A stretch of DNA of 64,000 nt from Thunnus maccoyii (taxonomy: Eukaryota; Chordata; Actinopteri; Scombriformes; Scombridae). The notes beneath the pieces are model-generated. The model searched no databases. It had not been told where the DNA came from and saw only the letters and a program-made list of their open reading frames with translations. The stretch is from positions 21,413,067-21,477,066 of the forward strand of contig NC_056545.1 of assembly GCF_910596095.1 (NCBI RefSeq), read 5' to 3'. The position numbers were made by a program, and so were the translations under genes. Shown in pieces: positions 1-17,566 of the stretch (position 1 is its first letter; every line of letters starts with the position of its first letter).

Positions 1-473
1 ATTGTGCATATTGGCTTACTGACACACCTAAATGGAACTAAGCCATCATTAATGTTATTAGTTACACCTGTGATTATCCTGCTCCTACAAGTTCTATCAG
101 AAATAGCTCTACTCTCATTAGTACATAGTATATGAAGGTACAACCTGAGCAGAGGGCTAACCAGCCACAATGGAAAACCCATGTTTTGGTGTGCATGGTC
201 TTTAATGTATTGTATTATGTCTGAGAAGGTGGACTAACTCAAAGAACTTAGTGTTCATTATCCACTGATGCTTTTAAAAGCAGTGGGCTTGAGTCCAGTC
301 TCTATGTCTGGCTCTGAGCTGCTTTGTGAGGTCTTTAAGAGAGTCACAAGCTTCTTTGCATTAGCTGTTGTGGTGAAAAGTAAACCTGTGCCACTCACTG
401 GGGAATATTGTCTCCCATTCTGTTCTTTCTTATATCTATGAGTGGGCCATTAAATGCCCCATCAGTGCTTTAC

Positions 474-1169
474 CTCATAGCCTTTACGTTTCTTCAGCCT
501 CTTTTTTTCCAGCTTTTTATTGGCGTACATTTTGCCCGTTGCTTTAGCCTGGCAAGCAAACACTTCCCCGAAACCTCCTTTACCCAGGACCCTGAAGTCC
601 ATGAACCACTCCTCATCAACAGGCTGGTTCTCCAACCATTTGAACTGAACATAACGCAGGAAGTACATGCTCTTCTTGAAGCCATCTACGGCCTTCTCCA
701 GGTGTTTGAGCAGTTGTTGCTCGCTCTCTTTAAACAGGTCACCACGGACATTTTTGAAGTCTTCCTTCACTCGAGTGACGGCCTTCTCCTCCAGGAAGCT
801 GCAAAAATTCTTTGATGCTGAGTCATAGTACTTATTGACGATTTTTTGGGCCTTCTGTACTCGGTCCTTTTCTTGACATATGGTGTAGTCTTCGATGTCT
901 TTCCACAGCTGCCCAGCATTCTTATGGGTTGCGTCACTCTCCAGGAACTGTTGGAACAGGCGCTTGCCAATGGGCTGTTTGACACACATGCTGTCAAAGG
1001 TCGAGTCTACAGTTGTCTTCATGTGCTCACAATTTCTGATGTGTGGGAGTTTCAGCCTGGCTCGCATCTTCTTGTCACGCATGGCGGCTGCTGCAGCTCC
1101 GTCCACGCTACCACGGGCCGAGACATAAGCAGAGTTTGCCACCACCGTCTCCAAACCACCGATGTCCAT
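474..1169 (-). CDS. grk1: Rhodopsin kinase (GRK1), first coding exon, partial gene
   Basis: Photoreceptor kinase that phosphorylates light-activated opsin in outer segments. This single exon encodes residues 1-232. The N-terminus MDIGGLETVVANSAY is the GRK1-type amphipathic helix that docks the active receptor; GRK7 starts differently. An alanine run (25-29) follows, then the RGS-homology region (about 55-180) containing QPIGKRLFQQFL and LWKDIEDY. The kinase domain opens at about 190, with the glycine loop GKGGFGEV (196-203) and the ATP-binding lysine in YANKKL (215-220). The start at 1169 was chosen because it gives the family N-terminus; an in-frame upstream Met at 1244 would add 25 hydrophobic residues with no family counterpart. 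The exon ends at GYE followed by the donor GTAAAG (473-468), in phase 0. The remaining kinase exons and the prenylated tail lie left of the window. Teleosts have grk1a and grk1b, and I cannot choose between them. Confidence 0.93.
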
Positions 1170-4100
1170 GGCTGCACCTTTTCCTAGCACACACAAGACC
1201 AGTAAATACATCAGTGAAAGTGCTGAAATATGTTTTGCATTCACCAGTTGATTTTACATTGTAACATTGTGTTGTTACAATAGTTATGAGTAAACTGGTC
1301 TGTTCCTCTAATTTCCTTCTCTTTCTATTTTAAAAGGGCCATGAATCATCTAGCCCATTTGTTCTGATTAATGGATAAAATTACTTGATTTTTACGGGAG
1401 CCTGTCCAATCATTATGACCTATGGGACTCTTTACTCAAAGATCCGATGATAACAGAGTCCCTGGGATGCAATTTGATTTAATCTGCCATTATATTCTAC
1501 CCTTAATGTTGCTTTTGCTTTATCTTTCTTTCACATTTAACATCCTGTTCCCATAATGGTTGCACCAGCACAATGTTATAATTCAGCTGTTTTCTATCTG
1601 ATTGTTAAAGTACATTTGATTACTCTGTGTGCAAAATGCCGTAAGCCTAATGACAAAGCCTGATGGATTAAATTCCAGATGAGAAAAATATTCAAAGTGG
1701 AAAGGGAATAATGTTGTAATATGCTGCACCCTGCTGTTCAAAAGACAAAAGTTACTGAAGAGGGCATTTTATTTCAGATGCGTCAGACAAGGGATTTGGA
1801 GAGCTGCAAGCCCAGGAATGAGAACATTAAGCTCAGACTGAGCAGCCCACAGTCTTTTCACTTCCTCAGCCTGGTTCCTTTCTTTGGGCCAACATATATA
1901 GAATATATATGTAATATAAAGTGGATCACTATATAACTGTTAAGTCTTTCTGGGTGCAGACGTACATTTCATGTCATAAGCTGCTCCGTCATGACCTGGT
2001 TCAGTGGTAAAGTGATACTATCGGCTGCGTATGTGCTTCCCTGTCTTAACATAATCCAATTAACACTGATTGTTGATACCAGAGATTTATGTATAGACGA
2101 CTGGCCTCCTTTTTTAATGAAGCTGCACTTTTGGACAATCTTTGAAATATGTTTAAACAGGTGGAATACGTAAACATAACTGATCTCATTGCCTGTAAAA
2201 TACAACTCTTATAATATCAAAAGAAAAATCTACAATGTGAGGAAATTTACTTAACTTATTAACTTTAACTTTAACTTAACTTCTTAACTAATTCTAAAAT
2301 ATAAAATATTAGTGTAGTGTTATATAGTGTTATATAAAGATTATGAACAAAAATCTGCAGATCTTTACTGACAGAACATTTAACCAATAAATAATATCAG
2401 CAATCTGTCGATAAATAGTTTTTCAGCTTATGTTTTATTTAAGAAAGACAAAATTTTACATCCAGATTGATACCATATATAATTAATATTGATATATAAG
2501 CACTTACCGAACTTTTTTGCTGTTGCAGTGAGTTAAATGAGGACTTGAAGGCAATAAAGTAAATCCAACTGGGTATCATCCAACATATATTTTCTTCTTT
2601 TCTTTGTTCCTTGTTCTTCCATCAACCAGGACAAATAGAAATCATCGTCCCATCAGGGTCTTGAACACACTTTCTTTAAAGTCACTGACTCTCCCCTCTT
2701 TCCCCTTGTTCGTGCAGCAGGTGTGGTGAAAAGGTTGGGGCTACAGGTCGAGGTTTAATCTGCACCTGAAATCCTACTTGGCAGTTCATTAGCTGGTGAA
2801 GATTACACCCTGATTATCGGACGGAGCAACTTGGCAGAAGCTATTAGTGTAACTAGCAGCGGGAGTGATTACTGATGAGGAATCATGTTCAGAATCACTG
2901 GGAACCATTCAATTGTTCAACTCTGAATTCATGATTGGTTTCAAGGAAAGCATGTTTCTCAAACATTTGACAACAAAAGTATGAACCTTCACTCTTAATT
3001 GATACAATTCTTTATTGACAACTATCCTACAATCCTTGTACAAGCTATTATATTTTGAACCATGAAGGCGAACATTAATGAAGGCTTATATACATAGTAA
3101 AGTAAAATCATCACCATTTTGACTTCATTCAATCTTTTGAGTGACAGTGCAGCTCAGAAGCAGGCTACAGATCGAATGTGGATTATCTGATGTAGGTGTC
3201 TAAAAGCACAAAACAGCAGCACAAGCATTTACATAATCTTTGATCCCATGAGCTTGATCGTATGAGAAAATATTGCTTGCATTCACTGAATGCTGCACGT
3301 GAACCTGGATCTTTACACATGCAGGAGCAGGGTAGAAAGATATTATGTAGGTACATTTCAGGTGAGCGGATTTAGCCTGTGTTTGAGGAAACGGAGAAGA
3401 GGGATTTAGATCATTCAGCTAAAGAGGACTAAAACTGTGCCAAACAGTGGAGAACCCGTTTCAGAGCAGTTTAGCCAATTAGTAATGAGATGGAAATTCA
3501 CAGATGTCAGTGAATGCCACTGCATTAAACTGTGGTTGTCTCTACAGTTTAACACGTTAAGACAGCTAGGAAGTCATACATGTTTTAATGTGTGCAGCTT
3601 TTAAAAAAAAAAAAAACTTGGGCATTTTTAAGATGTCTGGTCTAAATGTGAAAGAAAATACTACACTGTTATGACAGAGTGATCTAGCAAGAGGTTAATT
3701 ATTTAAGTTAAAACCAGACTGTGCAATATTTTGTGCAAAGGAAGACAAACTGATTGAATGAAGGTAAGATGTTACAAATAGGTGGCTCAATAGAGGAAAC
3801 TTAGGCCTGTTTAAGTCAATGTCCTGTACTGTGCTACATGCTGGGACTGTTCGAAAGACCCTGAGAAGAAATCCTATTTAAAGGGGTTAGGGGTGAAACA
3901 GATTCTACGTTCAAGTCTAATCCAGCTCAGTGACGGAGAACAATCCCACCCACCCAGACAAGGATTTAGGTTTTCAAAGACAGTGATATCTGATATGATC
4001 TGATCACTGTCCTGTCATCTACCAAGTCAAAGGTAAGAGCACAGAGGTGTCACTACACCTTTAATCATCTGGAAAAAAAAAAACATAATTCCTCAGTTCC

Positions 4101-6354
4101 TCTAAAAAATCCATTTCAAACATCGTCTGGGTTTACACTCATTTTTCCTCCATTGCACTGTAGTTTATCATGCTCTGATGGCTTGGCTAAATAATGACCT
4201 GTTGGTGTTTTAAAGGCAGGTGGATAAGCCTTTCCTGTTTAATTAATTCAGTGCAAAGTAAAAATCCCATTACATTTGCACACGCTCCGGAGTTGTCAAA
4301 ATGTCTGTGATCCTCGAGTTGCTGAGCTGTAAGTGCTCTTCAGCTGATTAAACAGAGATGTGGTTAAAAACAGCGCTGGAAGTCACAGTTCCCCCTCAGA
4401 CAATAATCTCTAATTGAAAGTGATGCTGCTGCTCTGCTGACCTAGTATTCACCTGAACTCACTTCACAGAGTAGAATTTTAATAGAAATACTGGGGGTTG
4501 TGTGTCAGTTGAGGCTCAATTGTCATTGTTAAATGTCTTGAAATGCATTTTTAAGTTCACTGTAAATATTCTAGATATATAAATGACCTGAGAAGTTTTT
4601 ATGTTTTGTTACACTCAATGTCTGAGTGTTTTTAACATAGGGGCTTTTTGAGCAGAGTTCTTCACAGTTTCTAGATGCCTTTTGATTAAGGCACAGTGCT
4701 AAAAGATTTTTATTTGTTTTGTCAAACTCTCACTCAGACAATGTTTCCTACACTAAAGCAATAACATGTTGCCTTTTCTGTGAGCTGACCAACACCTGTG
4801 AACTCTGATTCTATTACTGCTTTGGTAAAAGCAGCTGTAATGGCAACATCAACCTGCATGTTGCACCAAAAGTTACTTTTATTCTGATACCGGTCAGTGA
4901 ATAGAGTTATTGTTATTGGCTTGGGTTCATCAGGTACATAAAGATAGATTTCTTTATTTAGATATGAGTCTGCAGTTATAGATACCTTCTACTCAGAAAT
5001 ACGTCCATTTAATGTCACATGTACATTATATACTCGATAATCAAGAAATTTTCTGAAAGAAAGTTATGGGCATGTGGAGATTGTTGAAAGTTATCTTCAC
5101 CGTACTTTTGAGTCAGACGGGTGCAACAGTTAACAGTTAGGGTTTGAAGCAGATGTTTGAATGTTATCAGAGATGGATGGAATGAGGGAGAAACTCTAAA
5201 AAGGATTCAGCTCTGCTCATAGTCGAGCTATCTGTGCTGATAAGCCCCTCTTTAAATCATTTCTGCCTTATGTCTGTTCTAACGGACACTGCAAGTATTT
5301 TTTTTAAAACTTTTGCTTTCTCTATTCCAAAAATGACTCCTTAGAAATGTAACCTCAGGGTCTTTATTTTGCACAATTTCATGACTGGAGCTGACCCAAA
5401 GAGCAATCTTGATTTTTAGTTTATACATTTCAAAGCCTGCTCCAATATTTTCTCTTGTCCCTTGATATATAAGTCTATTTTTTATGTGTATAAATCAATT
5501 TTATAATCGTAAAATAAGTATGCTTATGTAAATTGTAAAAAATAATATATATATTATTTATTATTGTTGTTATTTAAAAGTGATGAAAAGGCATGGCAAT
5601 GTAATCCATGATTTCGCTCAATAGGATCAAGTGTGGATGTGCCTAGTTTCAGCAGCAGCCTGCGGTCAAATGGGAGAAGATCGAAACCAGTTTCTGATGA
5701 GTGTGCCGGTTCCATACACGGATGTATTAGATGAACAGGATTGGTCGTGGCAATATGCCCGCCCATTCATTTAAAACTAACTTGCTCAAGCAGCTGCCCA
5801 TCGCACTGTGAGCCAAACGCCTACAAAGAGAAGGGATTGAGGAGCTGTTTTCATTGGCTGAGAAAACGAGCGTCAAACGTACGTACGTAATATCTCCGAG
5901 AGTTAATATCTCCAAGTTACGTTTGAAGATGTTTGTACGATTCACCTAAATGTTCTTTTGTCCTCTCTAAATTACAAAATGTAAAATGCTGGTCTTTTTT
6001 CCGGTATGCCCATCACACTACTGTGGATTTTTTTTAAATGTTGGAAGATATTTTCAAACACGAGATGGACGCTTTCTTTCTACAAAGGAAAATTGAAATC
6101 GAAATTATTAGAAAACAAAAGAGATGTAATTAATCCCAACAACAGCACAATGCAAAGCAATACAACACAACTTTTAACATGTGTATAAAAAATGACACAG
6201 ACCTACATTAGAAGAAATTAATTTAATCCAAACCTGAATTCATAGACGGAACACCGCACTGTATTAACTAATCACTCAACAGTTCGTTTATGTGAATTAC
6301 GAGTTTACGAGGGGCTCGTGAAGTGCTCTTGTGTCGCACTGATGTCACTGTAGC

Positions 6355-6385
<31 letters not shown>

Positions 6386-6500
6386 TACAGTGTGTGTGGG
6401 AGGAGTAAATGGTGCTGAGCAGAAACCCCCTGATATGAAGGACGAGTCGCACTGGCATCGGGCCTGAACCCCACATCAGTCCCCGCGCCGGTCGCTCGCG
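1170..6500. other. Intergenic region between grk1 and slc25a35 (divergent)
   Basis: About 5.3 kb between the divergent grk1 (minus) and slc25a35 (plus) starts, so both promoters must lie here. The DNA is AT-rich with no open frame resembling a known protein. A GGATTA (1665-1670), an OTX/CRX-type photoreceptor core, lies 0.5 kb upstream of the grk1 start, but a six-base match is weak evidence. A (TG)n tract sits at 6355-6381. Sequence becomes GC- and CpG-richer from about 6420, suggesting a CpG promoter for slc25a35. Confidence 0.6.
6355..6381. repeat. (TG)n microsatellite near the slc25a35 start
   Basis: Thirteen or so uninterrupted GT/TG dinucleotides, about 120 bases upstream of the slc25a35 ATG. 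Purine-pyrimidine alternation of this kind can be length-variable and is often seen in fish promoters; no function is shown here. Confidence 0.95.
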
Positions 6501-9956
<3,456 letters not shown>

Positions 9957-10869
9957 CACCAGGGACGAGGAAATTGAAAAATGGGCAACTCATTAATCTC
10001 TGAGTGCATAGGTTAAATGAGTCCTCATATAATGAATTTACTATTATGAGGTAAAAGAAAAACCAGGGGATGTTCTCCTTTCTTAATGGGAAAGAGCAAA
10101 GGTAATGCTTTACACTCCAATAAGAAAACACTTTAGTAGAGTCAAAATGCAGCAGGGAGGAAATGTCTGGAGAACTGCTGCTGGGAGTTCTGAATAATTC
10201 AGATAAGATAAAACAGATATAAATGCACATGGGTTTGTCTTGTTGACATACAATATGTGCAAAGATAGGAGGAAAACCTACAACTTAGAGAATAATGTAA
10301 TAGACCTTATATTCAGTGTACTGTGTGCTCTCTTGGGTAAAAACATCAAACATCATGTCCTCTTATAGCTCTTAAACTCTTTGGTTATATACTATTCCAA
10401 AAGATATAAAAGGGTCTGCAGTGGACACAACTGTACCTTCAAATGTCAAATGTCACATCAAATGTGGCCCACAGCTTCAGAAAAATAAACAGATCATGCC
10501 AACAGCAACACGTAATGTCTAGTATGAAATTATATGTGCAAGTTGGCCAGGTGGTAGCTGCTCCTCTGTTGCTGCTCTCTTTTAATTAATGAAATTAATG
10601 AAACGCACGTAATGGTATAAACCAGTGCAATCAGATGTCCTGCAACAGCCTTTTACTAGCAGAAGGTGACGCTGAGTATGACAGAGCAAAAGAAGTAAAG
10701 AATTCTGGGGATTTCTTGTATGTAAATTTGCCTTCAAGGTGTTGTTGCTGAGAAATGTCTCCTGACTAACACTCCGGTGAGCCAGTCAGTACATGATGTG
10801 CACGCCTTAGTTTTAAAATCTGGAGGATATCCCAACATTTCCAAAGATACCTAATATGTTAGGCTGAAT

Positions 10870-11471
10870 CAGGGCTGTGCGACATGACGATATATATCGT
10901 GTGACAATAGAAAAAAGTCTATTGTTTCATATTATGCTCTATCGTTTATTTATATTATATTCTGATGCAAATCACACTCTTTACAGCAATATTTTTCATT
11001 TGGAGTCTGTCCATTTTTTGCGCAGATTACATTGATAAATTACTCCTCCTGGCTTTTTACTCCCAAAGCTTTTATTGCAATTACAAGAACATAAAAGATG
11101 TAATTGTCAACTCTCCACAGCTGTTTCTCTTTTACTGCGCTGCACACACACACACAGGGCTCAGACCTGCCTGTGCTGAGAAAGAGCAGAAATGTTATCT
11201 GCCAAAAGTATGTGCATTTGTTTAATTTCAGCTCGGTGTGAAAGTCTCTGTTGTGTTCTGCTGTCATTTAAGGTCACGTTACTCTCCTGTGCTCTCTATT
11301 GTTCACTGTGGGTGGGGCTGAGGCCTCTGTGTGTGTGCTGCACACTCAGGAGAGAAAGTGAACCAGGCAAAGCACACGAGCTGACAACAACTATACTGCA
11401 GACCAATATTTATTCACTGAAATAAAATGTGCTGTATCGGGATAGGCTTTTGGTCATATCGCCCAGCCCTC
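10870..11471. mobile_element. Non-autonomous hAT element with 8-bp target duplication
   Basis: The 602-base element begins CAGGGCTGTGCGACATGACG and ends TATCGCCCAGCCCTC, giving imperfect terminal inverted repeats of the CAGGGCTGGGCGATA type. It is flanked by an exact 8-base direct repeat GGCTGAAT (10862-10869 and 11472-11479), the hallmark target duplication of hAT transposons. No transposase frame is present, so it was mobilised by an enzyme encoded elsewhere. It lies 0.9 kb downstream of slc25a35. Confidence 0.88.
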
Positions 11472-12149
11472 GGCTGAATTTTTGGAAAATGTGTGTTAAA
11501 TAATGCAGAAGACATCTAGAATATTTCTGTTTGATGGAATGGTGCAGCCATAAAAACATGAAGGCTTGTGTTTGATGGTTTCACTCAGAAGAGCTGAAAC
11601 AAAATGATACAGAATATACTGTATGTTTATATATATAATGCTGTCAGACAGTGAAATAAGATGATTTTTCCTACCTTAATGGGGAAAACTGTATGTTAAA
11701 GGGTTAAAGCCAGCTCATGAAGGACAACCCTCCAAAGTTTCCTCTAAAATGTCCTTAACTGTTTCCTTTCCTAAACGAGACATCTGACCTTAGGACATAG
11801 GACCTCGCATATTACAACAGAGCATACTTCCCGTCCAGTAAAACTGCTAAAACAGGATGTCAAATCAAATTAAGATCAAGAGATATTTCTTGCATACGCC
11901 TTCAGTGTATTTTTTATTTTAAATGAGATTCCTCCTAGTAAAGTGAGAGAAATAGCTATACTACATGTACCTTTTTTTACACTTCCATTAACTATACTAT
12001 ATAATACACAGTACTACATAGTATACAGCACATGAAGCTTACTACACGCCTCATACTAAACTAAAACGACACAAAACCTCCTTTGACGGACGTCATATCA
12101 TCTGTGAACTCAGCCAACCAGCAAATCTGAAAATGGGAGGAGCTGCTAC

Positions 12150-12370
12150 TATCTCAATAAAGAACTTAAAAGTCAACCTCATGGTGGCGCTAGAGGAAAA
12201 ATCAAGCATTCACCAAAGTCTGTGTGATTCAGCCTGTGAGGTTGTGAATTTCTTAGCAATCCTTTGAATAGTTGTGGAGATATTTCAGTTTAGACCAAAG
12301 TGGTGCAAATGTGGACCAATCAACAGATGAAGATTGCCATCCCTAGAGCCGTGAGGTTAGCATGGCTAAA
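12150..12370. repeat. Dispersed teleost repeat, copy 1
   Basis: Carries the phrases CAACCTCATGGTGGCGCTAG, AGTTGTGGAGATATTTCAGT and GACCAAAGTGGTG that recur at about 15.4-15.7 kb and 22.2-22.7 kb. I recognise this as an abundant interspersed repeat of fish genomes but cannot name its class. Limits are approximate. Confidence 0.6.
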
Positions 12371-15139
12371 AATAAATTCTATAAAGCTAAAAATGAAAAA
12401 GGTATTATTTCAGCACACCACACTGGCAGTAAAATGCTCACTGCATCAAATGGATAGGACTACGTTCAGGATCTCTAAGAGTTTCTGCATGTTAATAGTT
12501 TGTTCTTCAGCTTTTGAATTGAGCTGCGTACTGACATGTATGTACAAATACAGTTTAGTACATCTCCATTCATTCATTCTTCAGAATGATTTATGCTTAT
12601 TTCTATAGAGACATATACATAAACCCACAAGTGAAAAGACTAATGTCATTTTTATTATGGCCTAAGCCAGTTTGCTCTCTTACCTCTTATGTCCGGGTGG
12701 GCTTTTGTAAAATAATACATATACATTTCAATGAAAATACATAATAAAAGCAAAAAAAACAGATAGTACTAATTACAATAAAAGTCCCATAAAAGTAGAT
12801 AAAATCTTAAGGAAAGACAGTTGATCACTCATGACCACATGCCTGATAACTCCTCAAAAACTGTTATTAAACTGTCTTACAACTCATCAGAGGTTTCACT
12901 GAAATCAGCTGATTTACAACTTCATGTATACATGTCTGTGTGCAACATGGCTTTGTCACATCCATTTGCTTCAAAACTGCTGAACTATTTCTCTTTTACC
13001 TCTGATCACTCATCTGTAATATGCAGCATAAAGCGTTTCTTAATTCTTTAGAAACACAAGGTGCTCGACCTTTCCAGGATCATATCAGCAACAGCTTGTT
13101 ACTGGTGTTTTCAAAATCTTTAAGTTGACTCATCTACAGTAGCAAAATCAAAATCCACATGTATTTTGAGAAACTTATGGTGATAATGTTTTTAATATTG
13201 GGATAATGTAGCTACAGTATAATGATATAGCTTTAAAAAAAACTTCTTCAGTCGACTGTTTTTACTGTACACGACAATTGTGCCAACATTTACTAAAATT
13301 TACTCCCTAACATTTAGTTTACAGCCCAGAATTGATGCAGACTTGAACCTATTATTGATCCTTTTTTATGGTTTTATTATGGCCTTTGAAAAGTTTAACA
13401 CAGAGGAGTTTGAAAATTATGTTCTATTGACTCAAACAGCTCAGTGTCTTTTCTCTCAAAAATGCCAAACCATCATTATAGTTAGTGCACCAGTACACAG
13501 TTTATTTGTGGTTTTGTGAAACCTGCACCTTCAAGCCAATAGTCAGATTACTATGACATGTACACTGTGGTTAACCCTGTCGAAATAGATGGTTAAACAC
13601 TGCTCTCTTGTGTGTGAGTCAGATTTGATGATTTCTTCATAAAGTGCACGATACTCTGCAAAGTGTCAAGGATTTTATGGTAATAACATGTAATAAATAA
13701 CAGAACAGAGGAAACAAATGTTACTTTAGTTTATTTTGTATGATGAAGTTGAAGCAAGCAAGAGTTGCCATTTTTACACTTTTAAAGGAATTTTATCTTC
13801 TTGATGTAATGACATCCATTTGTACTATAAACATTGTATATGGTTTATTATGAAGTATTCTTATGTTTGTTAGATTAACACATTTTAGATTTAACTTGTA
13901 GGTTCAAAGTAATTCAAGTGGGTTATAGTAGGACATCACACTTAACAGCAGTACCCTCTGTACTGCATATTTCATACACTGACTCAACAATTATCATATT
14001 TCATGTGGTTTAAAAGGACCAGAGTAGCCCTCCACAGACCACTCTATTAGACTATGAAAACTTTTAAATAATAGCTCTAACAATTCTAACCAGAAGTGAT
14101 TCCTGACAAACAAACTTGTGCCAAACCTTGTGCTAAAACGATCAAACTGAACTGGCAGCTGAAAACCAAACTGAAAACCAGACTGTGGCGGACTACTAAC
14201 CTCATACAATAAATACATAAGAACAGTTACACCTGATTCTTAACATGTTATACTTGTACTGTCCACTACCTTTGCCATGGCCATCTTTGTTAAGGCAATG
14301 TGAACTGTGGGTTGAATGTAAAGCTGTTAACTGTGGTCTACAATGACTACAGACTGGAAATTTACAGGTTTGTTCCTTCATTTTGTAGCTAGAGGAATTT
14401 CTAAAATGAGTGTTCAAGGAGGAACTGGTGATAAAGATACTGTTGCTTGGAAACTGCTCAACTCTTTTTCAGATGGTCTCAAATGTGAAGTCTCAGACTA
14501 CTTGTGAATGTTAAAACTTATGAAAGCTGGACAAGAGTTGAGATGTACTAATGATGAATGTTACATGCAGCAGCTTGTTTCATGAATGTGATGCAAAATG
14601 CACTTCCTGTTGTGAGCAGACATGAGGAGTAAATAAATTGCCAGACTTTTTATTGACAGCTTATCTGTGTTGCTTATCTTGTTTCCTGTTGTATGGGCTA
14701 AATTGAACACTAGAAAAAAAAAAGGACTCTTACAGTTTTATTTTAGGTTGTTGACGTTACATAGCTGTGGTGGTTATAAGGTTCACTTCCCTTCACTTTA
14801 AAAGAATTGGTCATCTTCCCACCATTACATTTAAAAATGAACAATTGATGAGTTTCCCTTCTGGCTAATAGAATTAGAGAACAGAAAGTGCAGCACTCTG
14901 TGTTTTCACATTTTGTAATGAATTTATCAAGTGATCCAAAATGGGGTCTCGACTCCAGGATTGAAACCATGTACATTGTCCTCTTGGAAGAGTATCCTCA
15001 TTGTAGGCTAATTTCATAGAAATGATCATTTTTAACAAGTGCATGATTTTAATTGACTAATTACTAGAACTAATCATAATGAAAGATTTTTAAAAATTCT
15101 GAAATATGTGTGTGATTAAATAAAAACAAGACACAGTGT

Positions 15140-15745
15140 CTATAACCATGCTAACAGCTTTGTGAGGCTGTACTGTACTTCACAGTGGTGCTTTGAGCTA
15201 AATGCTAATGCTAGTATGACAATGTTAACATGCTGATGTTAAGCAGGTTTAATGTTTACCATATTCACTATCTTAGTTTAGCATGTTAGCATGCTAAAAT
15301 TTGCTAATTAGCACTAAACAAAAAATTCAGCTGGGAATATTACTAGTTTTTCAAGTATTTGGTCATAAACCAACGTGTTCGACAAATTAAAATGTTGACC
15401 TGATGATAGCACTGGATGAAAAGTCAGGGGATCAGCAAAGTTTTACATTTCATCCTGAGGGTGCCATTAATGTCTGTACCAAATTCAACTGTTGCAACCC
15501 GTCCAACAGTGGTTGAGACATTTCAAACACTCAAAATGACAAATGTAGTGGTGGTGTTAGAGGAAGAGGTTAACACCAAAGTCATTGGAATAATGGACCA
15601 AATTGTATCATATTTCTTCGCCATTCAGTTACGATATTTCACAAGAGAAGAATGTTGACATTGTTACTCTACAGGAAAAGTCAGGGGATGATCAGTCTGA
15701 CTTTGGACCAAAGTTGTGGACAGACAGACCGACATTATCATAGTT
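15140..15745. repeat. Dispersed teleost repeat, copy 2
   Basis: Includes the GCTAATGCTAG and TAGCATGCTAAAATTTGCTA block, TATTTGGTCATAAACCAA, GGAAAAGTCAGGGGATGATC and a terminal GACAGACAGACCGAC. The same series appears in the 22.2 kb copy, in the same order. Limits are approximate. Confidence 0.6.
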
Positions 15746-17566
15746 TTAATTAATCTGTATTTTGAGAGAAAGCCATGACATGATGAGTGATCTGTCCTCC
15801 ATTAATCAACTGATTTGCAGCGAATATATTATCTATATAATAAATCATTCACAGAATCTTTTGTTTCAGCTACTGAGACCAGTTAACTGGATTTTCATTG
15901 TGTACAATACGAGGCATGTCTAGTAATACCTGGGTCATTATGGCACGGCCTCTGACATATGAATGTTACAGTTATCACTCATTGCTTTGCTTTAGATAAC
16001 TAACAAGGTCACACAAGTCAAAGTCTCCCTTAGTGAAACTTCAAACATAACAACAGAAACAGCTGAGTTGTAACATGACTCCCAAAAGGAAACATGTTGG
16101 AGTCAGAAAGTTTTATGTACACGCAGATAACATTTGACAAAGCCTAACACCTTGACGTAAAGGTGAATGAAGGTGACAGCTCTGTTAATTCACTTACAAA
16201 CACCTGTATATTGTGGCAAAATTTTATTTTATGAATTTCAGACAGGAATGTTCACTAAAAATAATTCACAGTATCATTACCATCAGGTTAATGTGTTATT
16301 GGTGCATGTGCACTTCACTGAGCAACACTGGACACTTTGTTCATGGTGCTGGAAATACGAGAAGCTCAGAGGGGCTCATTTATGAAAAGGTTCTTACACT
16401 CAACATCGGTAAGAAGAAATGTAAAAATATCAACAGGTTTAGGTATATTCTGAATCCTATATTTAGGTAAACAAGTTTTTTTTCAGTCTTAAACATGATT
16501 TACTGGAACTACCATAGAAGCTCTTCCTTAATTACCCTAAATAGATACTAATTTCAAGGTTGATGGTGACATTCAACCCCTCAGATTAAGAGGAAAATTC
16601 TGGGAAATTACTGTCTCATACTCATCCCTAAATACCTTCAGCTGAACTACCTTCAGGCTCCAGTGAACGGAAACCTGAGCCAGTTCTGGGAAGTTCCCAC
16701 ATGTAAATGTTTCTTGTGAATTTATGTGCAAGTAAGAAACAGAATGTTGCTGAGAAAAGAGCATATTCTCTGGAAATAATGTTTTAAATAGACATGCTTT
16801 AAAAAATCAAGTTGAAAAAACACTTGAAGTTGGTGTACTTAACGTTTCCATTTAGCAATTCTGCAATTTCAAAATTCAACTTTGACAACATTCATAAATT
16901 TCACTCTTTGTTGAGGCGGTTGAAATCAAACTTTTTCCTGGCAGAAGTGCTACCAGCAAATCATGAATGCATCATGAGCAGGATTTTCCTTCAACCACTG
17001 AGGAAAACTAATCAATGATATTAATCTGATCTGATGAAAGCTTATGAGTTTATACATAACTGCTGCGTGACTGTATGTCTTCCCCAGTTTTAAGGCTTGT
17101 ATGGGGGTTGCTACTGCATTACAAATTACACAGACTATTGAAACTCTTGTAAAAAAAAATGTTTGTAGACTTGTTTACCTCACTGTTCCTACCTCTGGTT
17201 ACTGAATAGATGAACTGTTAGGTTCAAGTGAAGGTGTGAAGTAATTCTCATTTCAACCACTAGAGGGAAATAAAACCATTTTATTCCCTCATCATTACTA
17301 TGATGGGAAACTGCACAAAAGATATGTAAAAATACACAAAGCTACTAAACAGCACAACGCTGAGAGTTCTCATTTACACAGATACAAAGCACATGACTTG
17401 TTTTAAGCGTGTACAAAAAGACTGTAAACATTTACTGCTATTTGAGTTATTGATATGACGACATCTGGCACAGAATCACAAAACATATCTTGCACTATAC
17501 GAAGGACTTGCATATGATGTGAAACTGTTACATTTTTGATTTGATATGTTGCCAACATTGTCACCT

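Larger units (their letters stand above)
9957..17566. other. Intergenic region between slc25a35 and mpdu1 (convergent 3' ends)
   Basis: About 7.6 kb separating two convergent genes. It holds the 3' untranslated region of slc25a35, a hAT element with a clear target duplication (10870-11471), two copies of a dispersed teleost repeat (about 12150-12370 and 15140-15745) and otherwise AT-rich unique sequence. No open frame here resembles a known protein. Near the right side, TTTATT on the plus strand at about 17280 could be the mpdu1 polyadenylation signal read on minus. Confidence 0.6.

Noticed and set aside
408-815. 135-residue plus-strand open frame
   Set aside because: It is antisense to the conserved grk1 exon (474-1169 minus) and has no family resemblance.
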